A DNA stretch of 64,000 nucleotides from Collimonas sp. OK242 (lineage in GTDB: Bacteria > Pseudomonadota > Gammaproteobacteria > Burkholderiales > Burkholderiaceae_D): positions 62,001-126,000 of the forward strand of contig NZ_FNOR01000010.1 in NCBI RefSeq assembly GCF_900107095.1, in the 5' to 3' direction. Both the position numbers and the translations under genes were made by a program. Of this stretch, positions 1 through 9,196 are shown piece after piece. The notes under the pieces were generated by a model, which made no database searches, was not told where the DNA came from, and saw nothing but the letters and a program-made list of their open reading frames with translations. Position 1 is the first letter of the stretch, and every line of letters starts with the position of its first letter.

Positions 1-365
1 GCCGTGGCGTGCTCGACCCGCTGGCGGCCACCGCGGGCAACTTCGCGCGGGCGGCGCCATTGGCCCTCGTGTTGAGCTTGCTGTCCGTCGCCAATGCTTA
101 CGCGGATGCGGCGGGGGTTGCACTGGCCATCGCCTCTGGCGCACTCACGTCCGGCATCGGGTACGTCATCTGGTATGCCGCGCTGAGCAAGCTTTCCGCC
201 ATGCGCGCAGCCACGGTACAGTTGTCGGTGCCGCTCATCGCCGCATTTGGCGGCGTGGCGTTCCTATCGGAGGCGATCACACCGCGCCTGGCTGCTGCCT
301 CCGTGGCGATCCTTGGCGGCATCGCGTTGGTGCTGAGCAGCAGGTCGCACAAGCCGCGCCCGTAG
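1..365 (+). CDS. EamA/DMT-family transporter, C-terminal part (cut by window start)
   Basis: The reading frame is open from the first base to a TAG at 363-365, so only the last ~120 residues are present; the GTG at 9 is probably internal. About four hydrophobic helices are visible, separated by short polar loops, and the last half has the usual shape of an EamA repeat: a Gly-rich helix, a helix carrying 'TVQLSVPLIAAFGGVAFL', a short loop with 'SEAIT', then a final Gly-rich helix. Members are ~10-TM inner-membrane exporters of metabolites or amino acids. The substrate cannot be told from this fragment. Confidence 0.8.
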   Translation, partial: RGVLDPLAATAGNFARAAPLALVLSLLSVANAYADAAGVALAIASGALTSGIGYVIWYAALSKLSAMRAATVQLSVPLIAAFGGVAFLSEAITPRLAAASVAILGGIALVLSSRSHKPRP

Positions 366-670
366 CGTCTATCGTGGATCTGGCGCACCGTGCTCTCAGC
401 GCAAAGAATATGGCTTGTGCACCTAAGAACCCCAATCGGGGAGCGCCTGGTTGTGGAAAGATCGCGCGTCGCTTAAAAGGCGGGGATTCAAGCGGCCGAT
501 GCATACGGACCTGTGGCTGAGCAGATTCTGCAGGTCATTGCACCGTCGACGACGCCCGGGCGGTGGCTCTCAGCGCAGTATTTTCGTCCGTCAATTTACT
601 GCTATAGTGCCATGTTGCCATCATCGACCTGCCCCCTCCCCCCTTCAATCGACAATTCCACGAGAGCCCC
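366..670. other. Intergenic region, no gene recognised
   Basis: About 300 bases separate the DMT transporter end from the M20 peptidase. Short open frames here have no recognisable protein features. A TATAGT hexamer at 603-608 could be a -10 element for the peptidase gene, but there is no convincing -35 at the right spacing. Confidence 0.4.
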
Positions 671-1912
671 ATGAAGAAAAAACACCTGATAATGCTGCTT
701 GTCGCCTTGGGCTGCACCGCTTCCGCCGCTTCCTTTGCTCAGACCGCCCAGGCTGACCAGGCCCTGCTACAGGCCGCGCAAAAGCGCAAGGACGTCATGG
801 TCAAGGACCTGGCTACGCTGGTCAACATCGATTCCGGCACCGACGACGCCAAGGGGCTGACGCAGGTCGAAACCGTGCTGGCCCAGCGCCTGAAGGAAGT
901 CGGCGCCAGCGTCGAGATCGTCGCCGCGCCGCCGGCCGCAGGCAAGATGGTGATCGGCAAGTTGCAAGGCACAGGCACCAAGAACATCATGCTGATGATC
1001 CATTACGACACCGTGTTCGGCGTCGGCGAAGCTGCCAAGCGCCCGTTCAAGATCAGCGGCAACAAGGCCTTCGGTCCGGGCGTGGCCGATGCCAAGGGCG
1101 GTGCGCTGTTAATCGTCTATGCGCTGGATATCGCGCGCGAACGGGGCTTCAAGGATTACAAGACGCTCACCGTGCTGTTCAATCCGGACGAAGAAAAAAG
1201 CTCGCTCGGTTCGCGCGGCATGATCGGCAAACTATCTTCCGGCCAAGACTACGTGCTGGTGTTTGAACCGCCTGAAGCCGACGTGGTGACGGTGGCCACC
1301 AACGGCATCGCTTACGTCCATCTCGACGTCAAGGGCCGCGCATCGCACGCCGGCTCGGCGCCGGAAGCCGGCCGCAACGCCGCCGTCGAATTGTCCAACC
1401 AGATTATCCAGCTCAAGGACCTGGGCAGCACGGCCAAGGGCACGACCGTCAACTGGACCGTGATCCAGGCCGGCGACCGCGTCAATATCATTCCTGAAAA
1501 AGCCAGCGCCACGGCCGACATGCGCATGTCCGACGTCAGCGAGATCCAGCGCGTGCAGGCCGATGCCGACAAGATCATCCGGAACAAGCTGATCCCCGAA
1601 ACCGAGGTCAGCGTCAAGGTGGAAAACCGCCGTCCGCCGTTCAGCAAGAACGCCGACAGCGATCATCTGGCCGCCACCGCCGACAGCATCTACAAGGAAC
1701 TCGGCAAGTCGATCACACCGGTCTCCATGCGCTACGGCACCGACGCCGGCTTCGCCTACAATCCCAAGACCGGCAAACCGGTGGTGCTGGACGGCATGGG
1801 TATCGTCGGCGACCGCATCCACTCGTCGGACGAATGGGCCGATCTGGACAGCGTGGTGCCGCGCCTATACCTGACGGTGCGCATGATGGAAGCGATGGGC
1901 AAAGGGAAATAG
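671..1912 (+). CDS. Secreted M20-family metallopeptidase (glutamate carboxypeptidase type)
   Basis: The 413-residue product is a zinc-dependent exopeptidase of the M20 family, closest in style to glutamate carboxypeptidase (CPG2), which cleaves C-terminal glutamate from folates or peptides. Residues 1-23 form a Sec signal peptide (lysines, hydrophobic core, S-F-A cleavage site), so it acts in the periplasm or outside. Visible metal-site residues are H111 and D113 ('MIHYDTVF'), bridging D140 ('GPGVADAKGG'), the catalytic E174-E175 pair ('NPDEE'), E199 or a neighbour, and H384 ('GDRIHSSDE'). The M20 dimerisation domain sits at roughly 210-320. The gene stands alone; substrate specificity within M20 is inferred. 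Confidence 0.88.
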   Translation: MKKKHLIMLLVALGCTASAASFAQTAQADQALLQAAQKRKDVMVKDLATLVNIDSGTDDAKGLTQVETVLAQRLKEVGASVEIVAAPPAAGKMVIGKLQGTGTKNIMLMIHYDTVFGVGEAAKRPFKISGNKAFGPGVADAKGGALLIVYALDIARERGFKDYKTLTVLFNPDEEKSSLGSRGMIGKLSSGQDYVLVFEPPEADVVTVATNGIAYVHLDVKGRASHAGSAPEAGRNAAVELSNQIIQLKDLGSTAKGTTVNWTVIQAGDRVNIIPEKASATADMRMSDVSEIQRVQADADKIIRNKLIPETEVSVKVENRRPPFSKNADSDHLAATADSIYKELGKSITPVSMRYGTDAGFAYNPKTGKPVVLDGMGIVGDRIHSSDEWADLDSVVPRLYLTVRMMEAMGKGK

Positions 1913-1917
1913 ACAGT

Positions 1918-2133
1918 CGGCAACCGGCCATTCGGAATCGATGATGCTGAAGCGTACCGAGTTACGCTTCCGTCCATCCGGCATGATGGGCTCGTGCCGG
2001 ACAATGCCCTCTTGTTTTGCACCGATGCGTAGAATCGCGGCGCGCGATTTTTCGTTAAGTTCGTCCGTAGTGAATTGCACGCGGACGAACTGCATGAGCT
2101 CGAATGCGCAAGTCAAAAGAAGGTACTTCGCTT
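1918..2133 (-). pseudogene. Remnant of a GNAT acetyltransferase (C-terminal part only)
   Basis: Reading the minus strand gives a run with the typical C-terminal half of RimJ/RimL-like GNAT acetyltransferases: 'YLLLTCAFE', then 'VQFTTDELNEKSRAAILRIG', then 'MPDGRKRNSVRFSIID'. A TAA lies just upstream of this run, no N-terminal acetyl-CoA-binding half is present, and the 3' side runs on into the end of the M20 gene. Only ~70 of the usual ~190 residues remain. It is therefore a truncated relic, not a working gene. Family assignment is from motif recognition. Confidence 0.6.
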
Positions 2134-2144
2134 AGATCGCATCA

Positions 2145-3962
2145 CTAACTCTTTTGCCTATCAACCCAAGCATTGACGACGCGCTCCAAAATAGTGAGCG
2201 GTAATGCGCCGTGCGACAGTATCTCATTGTGGAATTTCTTTAGATCGAAATTGGGACCCAAGGTCTGTTTTGCGTGTTCTCTTAGCGCAAGAATTTTCAA
2301 CATGCCCGCCTTGTATGCGAGCGCCTGTCCCGGATTGACAAAATAGCGCTCAACCTCTGCCGTGACGTCGCCTTCGGACATGCCGGTATTGTCGACCATG
2401 TAGCGGATCGCTTGCTCGCGAGTCCAGTGCTTGTAGTGAATCCCGGTATCGACCACCAGGCGTGAGGCGCGCATCATTTCGTCCCGCAGGCGGCCAAGGT
2501 TGTCGAGCGGATCGCTTTCGAAGCCGAGTTCACCGGCCAACCGTTCCGCGTACAACGCCCATCCTTCGACGTAGGCCGTGAACGGGATTACCGTGCGGAA
2601 GAATGGAACATCCTGTAACTCTTGCGCAATCGAGATCTGGAAATGGTGGCCTGGAATTCCTTCGTGGTACGCCAGTGTGCGCATCGCGAATTTCGGTGTT
2701 TCGCCGGGAACGCGCATGTTGGCGTAGAACACGCCTGGGCGTGAACCGTCCAGGGAGCCCGGCTGATAATACGCGCCGGGCGCTGTCGCCTGCGAGAATT
2801 CCGGCACAGCCTTTACTTCAACCCCGAGTTTAGGCCGGATGTCGAATGCGGACCCCAGACCCTGGTTGACCTCGTCGAGTATCGCCTGATATCGCGCCAG
2901 CATCGCCAGCTTTCCTTCAGGACTATTGGCATATTGCTGTTGCGGGTCGCGCGCCAGGTGCTGCACGCGCGCACCTATGGTGCCGTCAGTTAGATTCTGA
3001 CCCTTTAACAAGGTATCCATTTCCGCGCCGACGCGGGCGACTTCCGCCAGGCCAAGCCGGTGGACTTGCTGCGGCGTCATATCGGTAGTTGTATGCATGC
3101 GCACACACCACGCGTAGTAACTGTCGCCATCCGGCAAGTGCCACGCACCGTAATTACCCTGGGCCTTCGGCTCCAGAGCGGCGAAGTAATCGATTAGTTT
3201 TCGATAAGCAGGGTAGACGCTATGCTGGATTGCTTGGTCGGCCTGCGCCAATAATTGTGCGCGGGTCGCGGCATCAAGCCGCTCCGCAGGAATCTTGTCC
3301 AGCTTGTCCTTGAAGCTGACAAACAAGGTATTCTCCGCGGATGGTTTGGCGATGAATCCCTTCATTTGTACGATGACTTTGTCCACGGTGAATTGGGGCG
3401 GCACTATGCCTTTGCTCTCACGCAGCTTCAGGCTTTCCAGCAATTGATCGAACTTGCGCGGGAACTTGTTCAGGCGTGCGATGTAGCTGTCCGCCTCGCG
3501 TTTGCTCGTCACCTGATGAATCTGCACCATGAAATCCGGCAGCCCGCTTTGCATACCTTGCATCTGGTTGACCGGAAAATCGTAGTCGCGGAAGCGCTCG
3601 CCATCTACCTGTATTTGCAGGAAGTAAGCCAGAGTGTCGTATGACAATTGACCCTCGCGGTCCAAGCCGGACCTGTCGTAGCTCTTCAGCGTCGCCAGGC
3701 TGCTTTTCAATTCATCTAGACTTTTCGTTTCGTGTGCCGGCGACACATCATCCAGATCCGAGCTATAGAAATCCGCCCAGCCCGGCACGATGCGCAGCGA
3801 CGACAGCAGCTCGGGACTGTCCAGTGCAAACGACGCAAACACGCGGCCGTAGAACCAATCGATTTTCAAGGGCTTAAAATACCAGGTTTGGAACAGCATG
3901 ATTGCCGCCAACAGAAAAATAGACATCAACCCTGCAAATAGCCACTTTGCTGCACGCTTCAT
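2145..3962 (-). CDS. DUF885 family protein, membrane-anchored putative zinc peptidase
   Basis: The product (605 residues from the ATG at 3962) is a DUF885 protein. The hallmark motif 'YHEGIPGHH' is at residues 432-440, giving an H433-E434-x4-H439 arrangement like a zinc peptidase site; relatives behave as or are predicted to be carboxypeptidase-like. Residues ~1-25 form an uncleaved or lipid-free signal/anchor helix, so the body is periplasmic. An upstream in-frame ATG at 4037 exists, but the start at 3962 is preferred because GGAG lies 7 bases upstream of it and the signal helix then begins at residue 1. Convergent with the GNAT relic. The reaction is inferred only. Confidence 0.85.
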   Translation of the reverse strand: MKRAAKWLFAGLMSIFLLAAIMLFQTWYFKPLKIDWFYGRVFASFALDSPELLSSLRIVPGWADFYSSDLDDVSPAHETKSLDELKSSLATLKSYDRSGLDREGQLSYDTLAYFLQIQVDGERFRDYDFPVNQMQGMQSGLPDFMVQIHQVTSKREADSYIARLNKFPRKFDQLLESLKLRESKGIVPPQFTVDKVIVQMKGFIAKPSAENTLFVSFKDKLDKIPAERLDAATRAQLLAQADQAIQHSVYPAYRKLIDYFAALEPKAQGNYGAWHLPDGDSYYAWCVRMHTTTDMTPQQVHRLGLAEVARVGAEMDTLLKGQNLTDGTIGARVQHLARDPQQQYANSPEGKLAMLARYQAILDEVNQGLGSAFDIRPKLGVEVKAVPEFSQATAPGAYYQPGSLDGSRPGVFYANMRVPGETPKFAMRTLAYHEGIPGHHFQISIAQELQDVPFFRTVIPFTAYVEGWALYAERLAGELGFESDPLDNLGRLRDEMMRASRLVVDTGIHYKHWTREQAIRYMVDNTGMSEGDVTAEVERYFVNPGQALAYKAGMLKILALREHAKQTLGPNFDLKKFHNEILSHGALPLTILERVVNAWVDRQKS

Positions 3963-4037
3963 CTGGAGTCTCCGGAAGTGTTCTTCGATGGCGGACGAGG
4001 ACAGCCGCTCATGCGGTCCTCGATATGTGAAAGTCAT

Positions 4038-4260
4038 CTACAGCGCTGGGTTTTACTGTCGCTTTGGCCGCGCTGTGAATAGCGGTAAATATTGCCACAA
4101 AACAATTGTCTGAGCAATATCGAAGTCCCTGATTACCGCCGGCAGCAATGGTTTAGGCGTTGCCTTCGCCCGGGCCAAGCATTTACTATCCAAAACGGAC
4201 TATCGATCAGCCATAAGGCCATCCAATGCCGTGTAGCGAGAATGGCGAAGTTTCGTTAGC
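4038..4260. other. Intergenic region upstream of the DUF885 gene
   Basis: No protein-like frame was recognised between the DUF885 gene and the dehydrogenase relic. This stretch presumably carries the DUF885 promoter, but no clear -10/-35 pair stands out. Confidence 0.3.
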
Positions 4261-4382
4261 CTAAGAGAGAACGACAAACTTGCCTAACGCCTCGTTGCGC
4301 TCCATCAACTGATGGGCCTGAGACACCTCGGAAAATGTGAAAATACGCGACGGGCGCCAGTGCTTCAGCCAACGCACAGTTT
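4261..4382 (-). pseudogene. Relic of a zinc-type alcohol dehydrogenase/quinone reductase C-terminus
   Basis: The minus strand encodes ~38 residues ending in a TAG at 4261-4263, with 'IFTFSEVSQAHQLMERNEAL' followed by 'GKFVVLS'. This is the standard last ~35 residues of medium-chain dehydrogenase/reductase proteins of the NADPH:quinone oxidoreductase type (helix after 'F.L.E..+AH..ME.....GK.V'). Upstream the frame breaks within a few codons and no Rossmann domain exists. It is a 3' gene fragment left by a deletion. Confidence 0.6.
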
Positions 4383-4533
4383 GATATCATCACCTGATGT
4401 GTGGTCTTTGGCGCAGTCTTTGGCGGCATGTCGATTTAGACTATTCCCGTTCGACTAGATATCAAGAAATCCCTGAATCCTGCGACTCGACGATCTCTTC
4501 TTGTGGAGTCCATCATCTTTGGAAAGACCTGAT

Positions 4534-5979
4534 ATGACTGAACATTCCATCTCTACCGCAAACGGGCATCCCGACCGGCGCGGGCTAGCGCTAATCGTGC
4601 TGTGCCTGGGAGTACTGATGATCGTGCTCGACACCACGATCGTCAATGTGGCGCTGCCATCGATCAAGACGGATTTGCGGTTTTCCGACACCTCGCTGGC
4701 CTGGGTAGTGAACGCCTATATGCTGACTTTCGGCGGCTTCTTGCTACTGGGCGGCCGGCTGGGGGATTTGTACGGGCACCGGCGGCTGTTCCTGCTGGGT
4801 ATCGCGCTATTTACATTGGCGTCCCTGGCTTGCGGCCTCTCCACCACGCAAGGCTTCCTGCTGGCGGCACGCGCTGTACAGGGGCTGGCCGGGGCCGTGG
4901 TGACAGCGGTGGCGCTGTCGCTGATCATGGATCTTTTCACTGAGCCGGCCGAGCGCGCCAAGGCAATGGGTGTCTACGGTTTTGTCTGCGCCGGCGGCGG
5001 CAGTCTCGGCGCGATGCTGGGCGGGCTGCTGACTGACAGCCTGAGCTGGCATTGGATTTTTCTGGTCAATCTGCCGATCGGCGGCGCCGTGATCGCGCTC
5101 TCGTTGCGATTGCTGCCGGCGCTGCACAGCCAGAAGCAATCCCGGCATCTGGATGTGTTCGGCGCCATCACTGTTACCGCCGCGTTGATGCTCGCCGTGT
5201 ATGCGATCGTGAATGGCAACGAAGCCGGCTGGGCCGCGCCGCGCACGCTGAGCCAACTCGCCGTTGCAGCCGCATTGCTGGCGGCGTTCCTGGTGATCGA
5301 GACGCGGGTGCGGGCGCCGCTGATGCCGTTGCGGCTGTTCCAGTTGCGTAATGTCGCCGTCGCCAATATGGTGGGCGTGCTGTGGGCTGCGGCGATGTTC
5401 GCCTGGTTCTTTCTCTCCGCGCTCTATCTGCAACTGGTACTCGGCTACACGCCGCTGCAAGTCGGCCTGGCTTTCCTCCCGGCCAATCTGATCATGGCGC
5501 TCTTTTCGCTGGGGATCTCGGCCAAGCTGGTGATGCGTTTCGGTATTCGGCGGCCGCTGGCGGCGGGCTTGTTGCTGGCGGTATGGGGGCTGCTGCTGTT
5601 TGCCCGCGCACCGGTCGACGGCCGTTTTGTTGCCGACGTATTGCCCGGCATGGTCCTGCTCGGCCTGGGCGCGGGAATTGCGTTCAATCCGGTGCTGCTG
5701 GCCGCAATGAGCGATGTCGCGCCATCCGAATCCGGACTCGCCTCGGGCGTGGTCAACACCTCTTTCATGATGGGCGGCGCGCTCGGCCTTGCGGTACTCG
5801 CCAGCCTGGCGGCGTTGCATACCGAAAATCTGCTGGCTGCCGGCACGCAGCCGCTGGCCGCGCTCAACAGCGGTTATCAGGCAGCTTTCCTGGCGGGAGC
5901 CTGCTTTGCCGGTTCGGGAGCCGTACTTGGCGCCCTGCTCTTGCGTACCAGGACAATGGAGGGCGCCGTACCTGCCTGA
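4534..5979 (+). CDS. MFS transporter, DHA2 (EmrB/QacA) drug-efflux type
   Basis: The 481-residue product is a 14-helix major facilitator of the DHA2 family, which exports drugs and dyes by proton antiport. Helix 1 carries 'MIVLDTTIVNVALPSI', the family's D1 motif; motif A 'GGRLGDLYGHRR' follows helix 2, and a motif C-like Gly/Pro-rich helix follows later. The ATG at 4534 is chosen over the TTG at 4501 because GGAAAG lies 7 bases upstream and the polar N-terminus then fits the family. No partner membrane-fusion protein or regulator is adjacent, so it probably acts as a single-component pump. Substrate unknown. Confidence 0.9.
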   Translation: MTEHSISTANGHPDRRGLALIVLCLGVLMIVLDTTIVNVALPSIKTDLRFSDTSLAWVVNAYMLTFGGFLLLGGRLGDLYGHRRLFLLGIALFTLASLACGLSTTQGFLLAARAVQGLAGAVVTAVALSLIMDLFTEPAERAKAMGVYGFVCAGGGSLGAMLGGLLTDSLSWHWIFLVNLPIGGAVIALSLRLLPALHSQKQSRHLDVFGAITVTAALMLAVYAIVNGNEAGWAAPRTLSQLAVAAALLAAFLVIETRVRAPLMPLRLFQLRNVAVANMVGVLWAAAMFAWFFLSALYLQLVLGYTPLQVGLAFLPANLIMALFSLGISAKLVMRFGIRRPLAAGLLLAVWGLLLFARAPVDGRFVADVLPGMVLLGLGAGIAFNPVLLAAMSDVAPSESGLASGVVNTSFMMGGALGLAVLASLAALHTENLLAAGTQPLAALNSGYQAAFLAGACFAGSGAVLGALLLRTRTMEGAVPA

Positions 5980-6022
5980 TCCGCAATCTCCCTGGTGTTA
6001 TCTATTCTGTCGGGACAAGCCT

Positions 6023-6214
6023 ATGTTTGAGAAAGAAATAGAGGAAGAAGCAGACACAAAACTGATCAGCAAGGCCGAGTACGATGCGATCGTGGCTGAA
6101 TTCGATCTCATGTGGAATCGCACAACGACGCCGCAGGAACAGTCGCGCATGGAACGCATGATCCGGTTGATCGATGCCTTCGAAAATAGCCGGAATAGCC
6201 GTCGCAAAAATTAA
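6023..6214 (+). CDS. Small HigA-antitoxin-like N-terminal domain protein
   Basis: This 63-residue acidic then basic protein resembles the N-terminal segment of HigA-type antitoxins: 'ISKAEYDAIVAEFDLMW' followed by 'PQEQSRMERMIRLIDAFE', the two-helix region that in HigA precedes the HTH. Here the protein stops with an Arg/Asn/Lys-rich tail and has no HTH, and no HigB toxin is adjacent. It lies ~45 bases after the MFS gene and ~95 bases before the ABC exporter. It is either a truncated antitoxin or a free-standing small protein; the family resemblance is moderate. Confidence 0.5.
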   Translation: MFEKEIEEEADTKLISKAEYDAIVAEFDLMWNRTTTPQEQSRMERMIRLIDAFENSRNSRRKN

Positions 6215-6310
6215 TCTGCATTCGGGATTAGAATGCACGGCAAGACACCGACGTCGCGTACGCCACGTACGCCACATACGTCACCTGCACTCATACTGAT
6301 CGGACGGCTC

Positions 6311-7233
6311 ATGCAAAATGTCATTTCCATAGTGAATCTCTCCAAGATCTACGCCTCCGGCTTCCGGGCGCTCAACAACATCAATCTCGACATCCGCCGT
6401 GGCGAAATCCTGGCATTGCTAGGACCGAACGGCGCCGGCAAAACCACCCTGATCAGCTGCATCTGCGGGATCCTGAACATCTCCGAGGGATCGGTACGGG
6501 TGGATGGCCACGACATCGTCAAGAATTTCCGCCCTGCCCGATCGCTGATCGGCCTGGTGCCGCAAGAACTGACCACCGATGCCTTCGAAACGGTATGGGC
6601 TACTGTATCCTTCAGCCGCGGACTGTTCGGCAAGCCGGCCAATCCTGCCTACATCGAGAAAGTGCTCAGGGATTTATCGTTGTGGGACAAGAAGGACAAC
6701 AAGATCATGACGCTGTCCGGCGGCATGAAGCGTCGCGTGCTGATCGCCAAGGCCTTGTCGCATGAGCCGCAGATCCTGTTTCTCGACGAGCCGACCGCAG
6801 GCGTCGACGTCAACTTGCGGCATGACATGTGGGAACTGGTCCGTTCGTTAAGGGACAGCGGCGTAACCATCATCCTGACCACCCACTACATCGACGAGGC
6901 CGAAGACATGGCCGACAGGATAGGCGTGATCAACAAGGGCGAGATCATCTTGATTGAGGAAAAAAAGGAACTCATGCGCAAGCTCGGCAAAAAATTGCTG
7001 ACGCTGCAGCTGGAGCAACCGCTAGACTGTATTCCACCCGAGCTTGCGGCCTTCAGCCTGAGCTTGTCCAGCGACGGCAGCCAGCTGGTCTATACCTACG
7101 AAAACGACGGCGAACGCGTCACCATCATTTCGCTGTTGAATGCCCTCAGCGAAGAAGGCATCCAGTTCAAGGATATCCAGACCACCCAGAGTTCGCTTGA
7201 AAATATTTTCGTCAACCTGATCAAGGACGAGCA

Positions 7234-7237
<4 letters not shown>
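6311..7237 (+). CDS. ABC-2 exporter ATP-binding protein (YadG-like)
   Basis: The 308-residue product is the ATPase of an ABC-2 type exporter, matching the YadG pattern closely. Walker A 'GPNGAGKT' is at 38-45, the signature 'LSGGMKRR' starts at 135, Walker B 'ILFLDEP' is at 155-161, and the H-loop lies in '[14 protein letters not shown]'. The C-terminal ~80 residues form the extra domain seen in DrrA/YadG-type ATPases. The longer reading from 6233 adds a Pro/Thr-rich segment unlike the family, so the ATG at 6311 is preferred although its ribosome site is weak. It overlaps the permease gene by four bases (ATGA), so the two are translationally coupled. Confidence 0.88.
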
Positions 7238-7995
<758 letters not shown>

Positions 7996-8055
7996 AAAAT
8001 CAATCTCAATTCACATATCTATTCACAAAACGATCCATCGACTTTGAAAGCAACC

Positions 8056-8439
8056 ATGCCTGCAGCAAGCCCTCTTTCCATAGTTCAAGCACAGCTTGAC
8101 GCCTATAACGCCAAAGACATCGACGCCCTGCTGACGACCTACGCAACGGATGCCGAGCAGTACCAGCTGCATGGCGAGATGCTCGCACGCGGGCATGAAC
8201 AAATGCGAGCCCGCTTCCTGGCCCGGTTCGCCGAACCGGATCTGCACGCCGCCCTGATTTCACGTACGATCATGGAAAACGTGGTGATTGACCATGAAGT
8301 CGTGACCCGCAATTTTGCTGAGGGCGTGGGCAGCGTCGACATGCTTTGTGTATACGAAATTGCGGATGGCCGCATCCAGAAAGCTTCGTTTGCAGTTGGC
8401 AAGACCAAATTGAATACGCTACCCCATGCCAAGGCTTAG
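8056..8439 (+). CDS. NTF2-like (SnoaL/steroid isomerase-fold) protein
   Basis: A 127-residue protein of the NTF2-like superfamily. The N-terminal helix 'VQAQLDAYNAKDIDALLTTY' followed by a short loop with 'ATDAE' is the family's entry signature, and the C-terminal half alternates strands as expected ('DMLCVYEIADGRIQKASF'). Such proteins bind or isomerise small hydrophobic ligands; no catalytic residue set is clear here. The ATG at 8056 is chosen over TTG at 8044 because GAAAG lies just upstream of it. It follows the exporter by 60 bases but no functional link is evident. Confidence 0.75.
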   Translation: MPAASPLSIVQAQLDAYNAKDIDALLTTYATDAEQYQLHGEMLARGHEQMRARFLARFAEPDLHAALISRTIMENVVIDHEVVTRNFAEGVGSVDMLCVYEIADGRIQKASFAVGKTKLNTLPHAKA

Positions 8440-8532
8440 GTGAATCTCGGTTAATGATTGACGATTGACGATTATTCAGGTGCCGGTGACGCGGATGGGG
8501 AAGAATATCCGGACCGAGGAAACACCTGCCCT

Positions 8533-8925
8533 ATGAATCGACAGGATATGCGCAACAGATTTTCGAGCCTCCAGCTGTCCCTGTATCTGATCGCTGCGGC
8601 GGTCTTGCTGGTGGGATTATTATCCGCCGGCTTGATCTATCGTACGTCCGCGGAACAGGAGAACCGCGCCGCCAGCTACCAGATCATAGGCGGGAACGCC
8701 TATCCAGTCGCAGCAGACGATTCGAAGGCTTATCTTCGTGACATGGAACTGTATGGTGGAACAGCGGGAATATTGATCGCTGATTTCAATCGATGGCTGG
8801 GCAGCCTGTGGCATGGCAAGCGGCTGGCGTACGTGCTAGCCATCTTTTCAGTTGGCATAGCTTATATCTGCTTCTCTGTGGCGCGCGGCCAGATGCCCGA
8901 TCAACCGGAAAACCCGGACAGATAA
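8533..8925 (+). CDS. Hypothetical protein with two membrane helices
   Basis: A 130-residue protein with hydrophobic helices at about residues 15-37 and 98-115 and a soluble loop between them. The first helix is 'LYLIAAAVLLVGLLSAGLIY', and the second follows a 'WLGSLWHGKRLAY' motif. GAGGAA lies ~11 bases upstream of the ATG. I do not recognise a family. The loop sits in the periplasm if the positively charged N-terminus is cytoplasmic. Confidence 0.6.
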   Translation: MNRQDMRNRFSSLQLSLYLIAAAVLLVGLLSAGLIYRTSAEQENRAASYQIIGGNAYPVAADDSKAYLRDMELYGGTAGILIADFNRWLGSLWHGKRLAYVLAIFSVGIAYICFSVARGQMPDQPENPDR

Positions 8926-9196
8926 AGCGCAGGAGTGACGTTTCAGGCCATGTCCCGCGCCCTGCGATCCAGCTTATCGCCGAGCGGCTCGCCGCAACCG
9001 AGATCAACTACGCGCAGATCGATAAGGAGCGGCAACGGCTCGCAAAATGCTGCGTTTCAGCGTCCAATATTCGTTATCATGTTCAAAGGTTAGCAAAGCT
9101 TAGCTGGCAACCAACCCAATAATCAACCCCAAGAAAGAAATCACCCGGCTCCGCTGGGTTATGATGCGCAGTTATTTCCTACAGAGTGAGCCCTCC

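Noticed and set aside
4807-5820. 337-codon minus-strand frame inside the DHA2 MFS gene
   Set aside because: Gln/Arg-rich antisense frame with no hydrophobic or family pattern.
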